9,181 nt of DNA from Tepidimonas sp. (GCA_025054905.1 JANWZF010000152.1:1-9181), one strand, 5' to 3'; counted from the stretch's first letter, positions 1 to 6,736 are shown. Program-made: numbers and translations. The notes: generated by a model not told the origin, from the letters alone.

Positions 1-937
1 GGCAAGCCACCAGCGCCGCCTGCAGCACCAGCTGGGGATCCAGCTCGGCCTGAAACAGCGGGCTGCCGTCGCCAGGATTTTTGAACACGTGCGAAAACAC
101 CACCAGCAGCGCGTAGGCCAGCGCCGTGCCCAGCGCTGAGCCGATCAGGCCGACGATGCCGCCCTGCAGCAAAAATACCGCCATGATCTGGCGCCGGCTC
201 GCCCCCATCGCGCGCAGGATGCCGATTTCGCGCTGCTTTTGCACCACGCTGACCACCCGCACGCTGGAGATCCCGAGCGCGACGATGGCCACGACGAAGC
301 TGCGGATCAGGTTGTTGGAAATGGTCTGGTTGGACAACGCCGTCAGCAACGCCGCGTTGGTCTGCATCCAGCTTTCCACGGTCAGGCCGGTCTGCGCCCG
401 CAGCTCATCGGCCACGGCATCGGCGCCAAACAGGTCATGCACCGTCAGCTCCAGCTGGGTCACGCCTGCGGGCACGTCGAGCAAGGCTTGCGCCAGCTTC
501 AGCGGCACGAACACCCAACGCCGGTTCAGGTCGCGGCTGCCGACGTCGAACAGACCGGCTACGGTTACGGTCTCGCTGCGGCCGCCGGCGGTGGTCAGGC
601 GCAGCCGATCCCCCACCGCCAGACCGAGGTCAGCCGCCAGCTCGGTGCCGATCAGCGCCTCGCTGCCGACCACCTCGAAGCGACCGCGTACCATCTTGTC
701 GTCCATGCGGACCACACGCCGGTAGGCATCGGGCACCATGCCGATTAGGGCAACGCTGCGGTTGGCTGGGCCGCGCAGCGCCAGCGCGGGGCCGCTGACC
801 ACCGGCGAGACCGCCAGCACCCCGTCGCTGCGCGCCGCCAGCACGGCCACGCGCTCCCACTGATCAACCGGGCGCAGCGGCTGCTCGCGCGGTTGCACCA
901 CGGCGGCCACCGCCGTCCCGGGCGGCACGGCCGGCAC
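1..937 (-). CDS. ABC transporter permease (LolC/MacB-FtsX type), 5'-truncated, 3' end outside window, probably non-functional
   Basis: The minus-strand frame is open from about position 949 to the window edge (over 310 codons). It encodes a periplasmic core domain containing LAVSPVVSGPALALRG, then GTELAADLGLAVGDRLRL, then FDVGSRDLNRRWVFV. A membrane helix follows (about 245-305), then the cytoplasmic stretch QKQREIGILRAMGASRRQ typical of FtsX/MacB permeases (about 185-240), then a second helix (about 100-180). Known family: such permeases pair with a MacB/LolD-like ATPase, and many sit behind an HlyD-type adaptor, as here. Family members start with a membrane helix and 50-75 residues before this core; here those are absent, and the frame runs straight out of adaptor sequence. 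I see no Shine-Dalgarno or credible ATG before Met at 737-739. The start given (GTG at 935-937) marks where permease-like sequence begins; it is not a proven start. An arginine codon (257-259) sits inside the first C-terminal helix, also suspicious. Permease identity is secure; function is doubtful. Confidence 0.72.
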   Translation of the reverse strand, partial: MPAVPPGTAVAAVVQPREQPLRPVDQWERVAVLAARSDGVLAVSPVVSGPALALRGPANRSVALIGMVPDAYRRVVRMDDKMVRGRFEVVGSEALIGTELAADLGLAVGDRLRLTTAGGRSETVTVAGLFDVGSRDLNRRWVFVPLKLAQALLDVPAGVTQLELTVHDLFGADAVADELRAQTGLTVESWMQTNAALLTALSNQTISNNLIRSFVVAIVALGISSVRVVSVVQKQREIGILRAMGASRRQIMAVFLLQGGIVGLIGSALGTALAYALLVVFSHVFKNPGDGSPLFQAELDPQLVLQAALVAC

Positions 938-1318
938 GCGCCGCGTGCCCGGCTTTTTCGGTTTGCGGGATCAGCAGGGCCCCTTCGCTGACGCCGTCGG
1001 TCAGCTCAACCTGCCCCACGCCGCGCAGACCCAGCTTGACGGGCACCCGCACCGCCCGCCCATCCCGCAGCACCAGCACCCAGGGCTCAGGGCCGTCCGG
1101 ATCGCGCACGGCCGCCGGGGCGATCCAGTCCACCACCGCCTCAAACGGCTGCGCGGGGTCGGCGTCGGCCACGGCACGCGCGCGCTGGCCGACAGCCAGG
1201 CGTCGCACGTGCTTTTCGTCCACCGCCGCCTGCACGCGCAGCGGCCCTCCAGCGGCCAGCGTTAGCAGCACGCGGCCGGGCTGGGCCAGCGTGCCGGGCT
1301 CGACCGGGCGCTCGATCA

Positions 1319-1324
1319 CCCCCC
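1319..1324 (-). other. Homopolymer of six G at the adaptor frameshift
   Basis: On the minus strand the run reads GTCGAC, six G, TGATCGAG. The frame that gives SPVDGG upstream hits TGA at 1318-1316, while the frame one base off continues as VIERPVEPG, a family motif that normally follows directly. Seven G would restore SPVDGGVIERP, so a one-base loss in the run is the simplest reading. Confidence 0.72.
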
Positions 1325-1396
1325 GTCGACCGGGCTGACGATGCGCAGCCGCTGCAGCCGGGCCTGCGCCAGCGCCAACGCCGCTTCGGCCTGGGC

Positions 1397-1399
1397 CTA
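1397..1399 (-). other. In-frame TAG in the adaptor gene
   Basis: Read on the minus strand this is TAG, between ...AAVAQAR and AQAEAALALAQ. Both sides belong to the same Ala/Gln-rich helix, so the codon interrupts one reading frame and is not a natural end. It lies in a context of repeated CAG codons, so a single C-to-T change of CAG (Gln) is the simplest origin. Confidence 0.75.
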
Positions 1400-1721
1400 C
1401 CGCGCCTGCGCCACCGCGGCCCGCGCCTCGTCGTCGGCCAGCAGCACCAGCGGCTGCCCCGCGCGCACCGCCTCGCCCTCCCGCACCAGCACAGCGGGCA
1501 CGGTGGCCGTCACCTCGGCGCCAACATCGATACGGGCCACCGCTTCGACGCGGCCGCTGACCACCACCGCCTGCACGATGTCGCCGCGCTGCACGGGCGC
1601 AGTACGCACCGCCTGCGGCCGGGCAGCCAGCCAGCCCAGCGCCGCCAGCCCAAGCATTCCTCCCAAGGCGCCCAGCGCCCATCGCGTGCGTCGGTTCATC
1701 GTGACCCTTAGGGTACTACCA

Positions 1722-2333
1722 TCAGCCCAGCGGCCACTGGCGCAGTGCGGCGCGACGTGCGGCGTGGTCGGGCAGCACCGAGGCCACCAAGGCCCAGAAT
1801 GCCGGCCCGTGGTGCATTTCGCGCAGATGGGCCAGCTCGTGCACGACCACATAATCGCGCAGCGGCTCGGGCAGGATCAGCAGCCGCCAGTTCAGGCTGA
1901 TCGTACCGCGGCTGCTGGCGCTGCCCCAGCGCGTGCGTGCGCTGGACAGGCGCAGACGGGCGGGCTGCACCTGCAACCGCGGCGCCCAGTGCGCCACACG
2001 CTCGGTCAGGTCGCGCCGCGCCTGCTGCAGCAGAGCTGGGGTGGGTTCGGGCCAGCTCGGCCGCGGCCGCTGGGCCTGGCGCTGCAGGTGCGCCAGCACC
2101 CAGGCCGCCTTGCGCTGCAACAAGTCCTCCACCCAGGACCATGGTGCCTGCCGCGGCGCGTGCACCTGCAAGCCCTGCGGCCCCACCCGCAGCCCGAGCG
2201 TTCGGCGCGCGCGGCGCTCGAAGCGGTAATGGACTTCGCGGCCGGCCAGCACGATGCGGCGGTTGGCTTGCGGATGGTGCCACGGGGCACGGCCCGGCGG
2301 TTCAACCGGCAGCGGCGGTGGACGTTCGCTCAT
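1722..2333 (-). CDS. YgjP/DUF45-type M48-like metal-dependent hydrolase
   Basis: This is a 203-residue soluble protein with the zinc-protease signature HELAH at residues 165-169, followed by REMHHGPAFW (His174/175), where the third metal ligand of this family lies. The preceding RTRWGSASSRGTISLNW (about 133-149) is the other family hallmark; many relatives have Cys after WGS, here it is Ala. The N-terminal third is Arg-rich, with a beta-rich segment GLRVGPQGLQVHAPR as in the family. The biological substrate is not established for such proteins, so I give no pathway role. The start at 2333 overlaps the end of the acyltransferase gene by 32 bp. No later ATG lies before the conserved core, and the upstream Shine-Dalgarno is weak, so translation may depend on the upstream gene. 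The family call is strong; the first 20 or so residues are less certain. Confidence 0.88.
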   Translation of the reverse strand: MSERPPPLPVEPPGRAPWHHPQANRRIVLAGREVHYRFERRARRTLGLRVGPQGLQVHAPRQAPWSWVEDLLQRKAAWVLAHLQRQAQRPRPSWPEPTPALLQQARRDLTERVAHWAPRLQVQPARLRLSSARTRWGSASSRGTISLNWRLLILPEPLRDYVVVHELAHLREMHHGPAFWALVASVLPDHAARRAALRQWPLG

Positions 2334-3081
2334 CGCTGCCCGCTGGGTCGCGGTAGGCCTCGGGGTCGAGTCGGCGCATTTCCGCCTCGATCCACTGTTC
2401 GACCTCGCGCATCAGCTCGTCCGGATCGCGTCCCGCACTGGGGATCGGACGGCCAATCGAAAACACCACGGTCCCCGGCCGCTTGACGATGGCACGCCGC
2501 GGCCAGCATCGCCCCGAGGTGACGGCAATCGGGATGACCGGCACACCGGTGGCCACCGCCAGCCGCGCCCCACCGGTCTTGTATGGCCCCTTGGCCCCAC
2601 GCGGCACGCGTGTGCCCTCCGGAAACATGATCACCCACACCCCCCGCGCCAGCAGGGCACGCCCCTGCTCGACCACCTTCTGGAACGCCTGCGCGCGCTT
2701 GGCGCGGTCGATGTGGATCATGTCCAGCCGTCCCAACGCCCAGCCGAAGAAGGGGATGTAGAGCAGCTCGCGCTTGAACACAAACGCCAATGGGCGCGGC
2801 ATCAGGGCTGGCAGGGCCAGCGTTTCCCAGGTCGACTGGTGCTTGGCCAACAGGATGACCGGCGTCTGTGGATCGGCTGGCAGATGCTCCCAACCGATAA
2901 TCTGATTGCGAATACCAAGCAGCCATTGCGCTGCCTTGATTTGCAGCTTGGCCCAGCCAATGCAGATCCAGTACAAACGCTGGGAAGTCACCCAGGGGGA
3001 AACGAGCAACGCCACCAGCGCCCACGGCACCACCGTCACCCCCATGAACAGCAGGTGTGCCCACGAACGCAGGGCGTTCAT
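2302..3081 (-). CDS. plsC: Lysophospholipid acyltransferase, 1-acyl-sn-glycerol-3-phosphate acyltransferase type
   Basis: The 259-residue protein has one or two N-terminal membrane helices (about 8-30) and the PlsC/LPLAT motifs in order: KHQSTWE at 80-86 (catalytic His81), KREL at 103-106, FPEGTR at 153-158 and GVPVIPIAV at 179-187. Such enzymes transfer an acyl chain to lysophosphatidic acid, making phosphatidic acid at the inner membrane, the second step of phospholipid synthesis. The usual H-x4-D motif here reads H-x4-E (Glu86), a form I recall from betaproteobacterial relatives. The start at 3081 is fixed by an ATGA overlap with gmhB and by AGGGGG six bases upstream; a longer frame starting at 3354 only reads gmhB out of frame and is not used. 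It is well supported as an acyltransferase; the acceptor lipid is inferred, and a genome may carry several paralogs. Confidence 0.88.
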   Translation of the reverse strand: MNALRSWAHLLFMGVTVVPWALVALLVSPWVTSQRLYWICIGWAKLQIKAAQWLLGIRNQIIGWEHLPADPQTPVILLAKHQSTWETLALPALMPRPLAFVFKRELLYIPFFGWALGRLDMIHIDRAKRAQAFQKVVEQGRALLARGVWVIMFPEGTRVPRGAKGPYKTGGARLAVATGVPVIPIAVTSGRCWPRRAIVKRPGTVVFSIGRPIPSAGRDPDELMREVEQWIEAEMRRLDPEAYRDPAGSDERTSTAAAG

Positions 3082-3662
3082 GCCGCGCCCCCTGGTGCCG
3101 GCGCGCACGCCAGCAGCGCCTCGGCCAGCGCCGGCAAATCCTCGTGCACGGTGACTTCGGGCGGCAACTCGGCCGGACGCGGCTGCCCACGCCAGTGGGC
3201 CAACTGGCCCGTCAGCACCAGATGCGTCTGGCAGCCCGCTGCCAGCGCGGCCTGCACGTCGCGCATCGAGTCCCCCACCGCCACCAGCTGGGCCGGCTGC
3301 ACACCGAAGCGCTGCGCGATGCCCAGCAACAGTCCGGGCGCGGGTTTGCGGCAATTGCAGCCTTCATCGGGCGCATGGGGGCAGAAGAACACCGCCTCCA
3401 CGCGCGCCCCAGCCTGGGCCAACAGACGGTGCATGTGTGCGTGCACGGCGTTGAGCGTGGCCACATCGAACAGCCCACGCCCCAGCCCGGCCTGGTTGGA
3501 GGCGACGACAATGCGCCAGCCCGCTTCGTTCAGCCGTGCCAGCGCCTCCAGCGCCCCGGGCAGCGGCAGCCAATCCTGCGGGCCCTGCACAAAGTCTTCC
3601 GGGTCGCGGCTGAGCGTGCCGTCGCGGTCCACCACCAGCAGCTTGGGGTCACGCCCGGGCAT
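3078..3662 (-). CDS. gmhB: D-glycero-beta-D-manno-heptose 1,7-bisphosphate 7-phosphatase
   Basis: This 194-residue HAD-superfamily phosphatase removes the 7-phosphate in the ADP-heptose pathway that supplies the LPS inner core; it acts in the cytoplasm. Visible motifs: VDRDGT (nucleophile Asp12, acid/base Asp14), SNQ at 55-57 (motif II), the structural zinc loop CPHAPDEGCNC with Cys94, His96, Cys102 and Cys104, then RKP with Lys106 (motif III), and VGDSMRD with Asp131 (motif IV). Length matches the roughly 190 residues of E. coli GmhB. It follows glyS after a 21-bp gap with a clear GGGAGG, and its TGA overlaps the plsC ATG. The zinc loop separates it from related histidinol phosphatases. The other heptose genes are not in the window. 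Confidence 0.93.
   Translation of the reverse strand: MPGRDPKLLVVDRDGTLSRDPEDFVQGPQDWLPLPGALEALARLNEAGWRIVVASNQAGLGRGLFDVATLNAVHAHMHRLLAQAGARVEAVFFCPHAPDEGCNCRKPAPGLLLGIAQRFGVQPAQLVAVGDSMRDVQAALAAGCQTHLVLTGQLAHWRGQPRPAELPPEVTVHEDLPALAEALLACAPAPGGAA
3088..3093 (-). promoter_or_regulatory. Ribosome binding site of plsC, inside gmhB
   Basis: AGGGGG on the minus strand lies six bases before the ATG at 3081. It sits inside the last codons of gmhB and supports the short plsC start over the upstream in-frame extension. Confidence 0.6.
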
Positions 3663-3671
3663 GGTGCTGCG

Positions 3672-3677
3672 CCTCCC
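3672..3677 (-). promoter_or_regulatory. Ribosome binding site of gmhB
   Basis: GGGAGG on the minus strand lies nine bases before the ATG at 3662, in the 21-bp gap after glyS. It is the clearest Shine-Dalgarno in the window and fixes the gmhB start. Confidence 0.7.
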
Positions 3678-3683
3678 GCCCGC

Positions 3684-5804
3684 TCAAGCCGCCAGGCGCG
3701 CCAGGTCGGCCACGCGGTTCATCGCGCGCTGCAGCGCCGCAAGCAGGGCCAGCCGGTTGGCGCGCAGCGCCGCATCCTCGGCGTTGACCATGACCTGGTC
3801 AAAGAAAGCGTCCACCGGCGCCTTCAGCGCCGCCAGGCGGCGCAGGTTTTCGGTGTAGTCGCCCGCCGCCAAAGCGGCGTCGGCCTGCGGCTGCACCTGT
3901 TGCAGCGCCTCGTACAGCGCGCGCTCGGCGGGCTCTTGCAGGCGCTGCGCATCCACGGCCTCGGGCGCTACCCCTTCAGCCTTGCGCAGGATGTTGCCGA
4001 CGCGCTTGTTGGCAGCCGCCAGCGCGGCGGCCTCGGGCAGCGCCGCAAAGGCGCGCACGGCCTGCAGCCGCCGCGGCACTTCGCGCAGCAGCGGCGGGCG
4101 CAGCGCCAGCACCGCGTCCACCTCGTGCGCGCTGTAGCCCTGCTCGCGCAGCAGCACCGCCAGACGGTCGTGGATGAAATCGGCCAGGGCCTCGCGCGGG
4201 TCACGCAGACGCTCGCCAAAGGCGGCCACGGCATCGTCGAGCAGATCGGGCAGCGCCAGCGGCAGCTCGCGCTCGATCAGCATGCGCACCACGCCCAAGG
4301 CATGGCGGCGCAGCGCATAGGGGTCCTTGTCACCGCTGGGCAACTGGCCAATGCCAAACAGACCGGTGAGCGTTTCGAGCTTGTCGGCCAGCGCCAGCAC
4401 GAGCCCCACCTCGCCGCGCGGCAGGGCATCGCCGGCAAACCGCGGCCGGTAGTGATCCTCGATCGCCTCGGCCACGCGCGCGTCTTCGCCATCGTGCAGC
4501 GCGTAGTAGCGGCCCATGGTGCCCTGCAATTCAGGGAACTCCCCTACCATGTCGGTCAGCAGGTCGGCTTTGGCCAGCAGCGCCGCGCGGTCGGCCAGGC
4601 GCAGCAGCTCTTCGCCGCCCAGACGCCGCGCCAGGGCGCGGGCGATGGCAGCCACGCGCTCCACACGCTCGGCCTGCGTGCCCAGCTCGCGGTGGTACAC
4701 CACCTTGGCCAGCCCCAGCACGCGCGACTCCAGTGGGCGTTTGCGATCCTGGTCGTAGAAGAACTTGGCGTCGGCCAGGCGCGGGCGCACCACGCGCTCG
4801 TTGCCCTGCACCACCGCGCTCGGATCGTCTGGGCTGACATTGCTGACCACCAGAAAGCGGTGCGTCAGCCGCCCCTGCGCATCCAGCAGCGGAAAGTACT
4901 TCTGGTTGGCCTTCATCGTCAGGATCAGGCACTCCTGCGGCACCTGCAGGAACGCCGGCTCGAATTGGCACACCAGCACGTGGGGGCGCTCCACCAGCGC
5001 GGTGACTTCTTCCAGCAGCGCTTCGTCCTCGATCGGCCGGCAGCCGCCACCGACGCGCTCGGCGGCGGCCTGCAGCTGGCGGCGGATCTCGGCGCGCCGC
5101 TGCTCGAAGCTGGCGATGACCGCGCCCTCGCGCCGCAACACCTCGGCGTAGACGTCGGCATGCGGCAGTTCGATCGGGTCGCGTGCAGCCTCGAAGCGGT
5201 GCCCGTGCGTGTGGCGCCCAGCCTGCAACCCCAGGGCCTGCACCGGCACCACCTGCGCGCCGTGCAAGGCCACCAGCGCGTGCGCCGGACGCACGAAGCG
5301 CACGTTGGTCCAGCCATCGGCCAGCTGGTAAGTCATGACCTTGGGGATCGGCAACCGCCGCAGCGCTTCATCCAGGGCCTTTTGCAGACCGTCGGCCAGC
5401 GTCACGCCGCTGACCACGCTGTCCCAGTACAGCACCTCGGCCTTGCCGTCGTGGCGGCGCACCAGCCGTGCCGTCCAGGTCTCGGCCTCCTCCAGCGTCA
5501 CCCCGAGTGCGGCCAGCTTCTTGCGCAAGGCGGCCGTGGGCTGCCCCTGGGCATCCAGCCCGACGCTGGCCGGCATCAGCTTGAGCTGCACCGGCTGGTC
5601 GGCCGCGCGCGGCCACACCGGGGCGATGTGCGCGGCCAGCCGCCGTGGGCTGGCGTAGGGCGTCACCACGGCATCGGCCGGCGCCAGCCCCTGGGCACGC
5701 AACTGCTCGGCCAGCGTGTGCGCGAATGCTTCCCCCAAGCCACGCAGTGCCTTGGGCGGCAGCTCTTCCACCAACAGTTCCACCAACAGCGGTTGGGCCA
5801 TCAT
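3684..5804 (-). CDS. glyS: Glycyl-tRNA synthetase beta subunit
   Basis: With this start it has 706 residues, against 689 in E. coli. The beta subunit binds tRNA-Gly in the alpha2beta2 enzyme that charges tRNA with glycine. Family landmarks run the full length: LLVELLVEELPPKAL at 6-20, SPRRLAAHI at 52-60, LPIPKVM and VRFVRPAHA at 151-175, a GHRF segment near 201, NERVVRPRLADAKFFYDQD at 335-353, FGIGQLPSGDKDPYALRR at 483-500, ANKRVGNIL near 598-606, and a C-terminal DALR-like anticodon-binding region ending FFDQVMV...RANRLALL. Three ATG codons in a row (5807, 5804, 5801) straddle the glyQ TGA. The run AGGGGGG at 5811-5817 is 3, 6 or 9 bases from them, so I prefer 5804, though 5801 or 5807 are possible. 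It is intact and co-translated with glyQ. Confidence 0.96.
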   Translation of the reverse strand: MMAQPLLVELLVEELPPKALRGLGEAFAHTLAEQLRAQGLAPADAVVTPYASPRRLAAHIAPVWPRAADQPVQLKLMPASVGLDAQGQPTAALRKKLAALGVTLEEAETWTARLVRRHDGKAEVLYWDSVVSGVTLADGLQKALDEALRRLPIPKVMTYQLADGWTNVRFVRPAHALVALHGAQVVPVQALGLQAGRHTHGHRFEAARDPIELPHADVYAEVLRREGAVIASFEQRRAEIRRQLQAAAERVGGGCRPIEDEALLEEVTALVERPHVLVCQFEPAFLQVPQECLILTMKANQKYFPLLDAQGRLTHRFLVVSNVSPDDPSAVVQGNERVVRPRLADAKFFYDQDRKRPLESRVLGLAKVVYHRELGTQAERVERVAAIARALARRLGGEELLRLADRAALLAKADLLTDMVGEFPELQGTMGRYYALHDGEDARVAEAIEDHYRPRFAGDALPRGEVGLVLALADKLETLTGLFGIGQLPSGDKDPYALRRHALGVVRMLIERELPLALPDLLDDAVAAFGERLRDPREALADFIHDRLAVLLREQGYSAHEVDAVLALRPPLLREVPRRLQAVRAFAALPEAAALAAANKRVGNILRKAEGVAPEAVDAQRLQEPAERALYEALQQVQPQADAALAAGDYTENLRRLAALKAPVDAFFDQVMVNAEDAALRANRLALLAALQRAMNRVADLARLAA

Positions 5805-6724
5805 CATGCGCCCCCCTGTGCGGCACGCTGCGCCAGCACCTCTTCGGCCCACGCCCGCGGCGCCAGCGGAAAACCCAACCGCGCCCGGCTGTCGACATAA
5901 CTTTGCGCGACGCTGCGCGCCAGGTTGCGGATGCGCCCGATGTAGCCGGCGCGCTCGGTGACGCTGATGGCCCCGCGCGCATCAAGCAGGTTGAAGGTGT
6001 GGGCGGCCTTGAGCACCTGCTCATAGGCCGGCAGCGCCAGCTGCTGCTCCATCAGGTGGCGGGCCTGCCGCTCGTGTGCGGCGAAGGCGGTGAACAGAAA
6101 TTCCACGTCGGCGTGCTCGAAGTTGTAGGCCGACTGCTCCACCTCATTCTGGTGGAACACGTCGCCATAGGTCAGCCCGGGGGCGTAGGTGAGATCGAAG
6201 ACGTTTTCCACGCCTTGCAGGTACATCGCCAGCCGCTCCAGGCCATAGGTGATTTCGCCGGTGATCGGGCGGCAGTCGATGCCACCCACCTGCTGGAAAT
6301 AGGTGAACTGCGTGACCTCCATGCCGTTGAGCCAGACCTCCCAGCCCAGCCCCCAAGCGCCCAGCGTCGGGTTCTCCCAGTCGTCCTCGACAAAGCGGAT
6401 GTCGTTGCGCCGCAGATCCAGCCCCAGCGCGCGCAGGCTGCCCAGGTACAGATCCAGGATGTCGGCCGGTGCAGGCTTGAGCACCACCTGGAATTGGTAA
6501 TAGTGCTGCAGGCGGTTGGGGTTGTCACCGTAGCGTCCATCCTTGGGCCGGCGGCTGGGCTGCACGTAAGCGGCTTTCCAGGGCTCGGGCCCCAGTGCAC
6601 GCAGGAAGGTCGCGGTGTGGCTGGTGCCTGCCCCCACCTCCATGTCGTAGGGCTGCAGCAACGCGCAGCCGTGCGCGTCCCAGTACGCCTGCAGCTTCAG
6701 GATGATCTGTTGGAAGGTCAGCAT
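5804..6724 (-). CDS. glyQ: Glycyl-tRNA synthetase alpha subunit
   Basis: The 306-residue class II synthetase subunit carries the catalytic site that activates glycine with ATP. It matches the bacterial alpha subunit (E. coli 303 residues) nearly throughout: DMEVGAGTSH at 27-36, RALGPEPW at 42-49, QPSRRPKDGRYGDNPNRLQH at 55-74 (motif 2 region), DDWENPTLGAWGLGWEVW at 114-131, GEITYGLERLAMY at 156-168 (motif 3 region), YGDVFHQNEVEQ at 186-197 and FNLLDARGAISVTER at 244-258. The start at 6724 lies 12 bp after the lnt stop. That gap (AATCGTTGCCTT) contains no recognisable Shine-Dalgarno, so initiation may rely on ribosomes finishing lnt or on an internal promoter that I cannot identify. Its TGA lies within the first two glyS start codons. 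No damage seen. Confidence 0.97.
   Translation of the reverse strand: MLTFQQIILKLQAYWDAHGCALLQPYDMEVGAGTSHTATFLRALGPEPWKAAYVQPSRRPKDGRYGDNPNRLQHYYQFQVVLKPAPADILDLYLGSLRALGLDLRRNDIRFVEDDWENPTLGAWGLGWEVWLNGMEVTQFTYFQQVGGIDCRPITGEITYGLERLAMYLQGVENVFDLTYAPGLTYGDVFHQNEVEQSAYNFEHADVEFLFTAFAAHERQARHLMEQQLALPAYEQVLKAAHTFNLLDARGAISVTERAGYIGRIRNLARSVAQSYVDSRARLGFPLAPRAWAEEVLAQRAAQGGA
5811..5817 (-). promoter_or_regulatory. Ribosome binding site of glyS, within the glyQ 3' end
   Basis: AGGGGGG on the minus strand lies inside the last glyQ codons. Its spacing to the three consecutive ATG codons is 3, 6 and 9 bases, which argues against the first ATG as the main start. Confidence 0.55.
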
Positions 6725-6736
6725 AAGGCAACGATT

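Larger units (their letters stand above)
951..1699 (-). pseudogene. HlyD/RND-type efflux periplasmic adaptor, broken by a nonsense codon and a frameshift
   Basis: The gene starts at ATG 1699-1697 with AAGGG five bases upstream, 22 bp after the metallohydrolase gene. The first 100 codons give an N-terminal membrane anchor (about residues 8-26), then the first half of a lipoyl-like domain (SGRVEAVARIDVGAEV, VREGEAVRAGQPLVLL). TAG at 1399-1397 ends the frame. Downstream in the same frame a short Ala/Gln helix and RIVSPVDGG are readable. Then a run of six G puts the rest one base out, and VIERPVEPGTLAQPGR, VDEKHVRRLAVGQ, EPWVLVLRDGRA and LIPQTEKA continue in the other frame. Together about 250 codons are readable, against roughly 350-400 in the family. 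The helical hairpin is very short, and the RGTVEV/DMTVSV-type barrel block normally found before the EPWV segment is missing. An intact protein would link an inner-membrane transporter to the outer membrane or periplasm. Identity is well supported; whether the damage is biological or an assembly error cannot be told from one sequence. Confidence 0.8.

Noticed and set aside
1319..1324. Phase-variable switch of the adaptor gene through the G run
   Set aside because: The run is only six bases, and the upstream TAG and missing blocks would keep the gene off whatever the run length.
864..1682. 272-codon minus-strand frame as one intact gene
   Set aside because: Its first part (to about 1325) is an out-of-frame, Gly/Ala/Arg-rich reading of the adaptor and its last part (below about 947) is an out-of-frame reading of the permease. 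Only the middle is real adaptor sequence.
1704..1714. Palindrome ACCCT-T-AGGGT between the metallohydrolase and adaptor genes, as terminator or operator
   Set aside because: A one-base centre cannot form a hairpin loop, there is no T-run, and half of it is the adaptor Shine-Dalgarno. It could be an operator, but nothing supports that.
2302..3354. Longer version of the acyltransferase starting at 3354
   Set aside because: The extra 91 residues read gmhB out of frame and carry no family similarity; the ATGA overlap and AGGGGG fix the start at 3081.
2254..3858. Plus-strand open frame of 534 codons, plus similar ones at 1341-2486 and 5645-6817
   Set aside because: Antisense to plsC/gmhB, to the metallohydrolase gene and adaptor, and to glyQ/glyS respectively. 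Compositionally biased, with no recognisable domain or ribosome site.
3057..5900. Plus-strand open frame of 947 codons opposite glyS, gmhB and part of plsC
   Set aside because: It lies fully antisense to clear conserved genes, has low-complexity Gln/His/Arg-rich content typical of reversed GC-rich codons, and matches no family. It is an effect of base composition.
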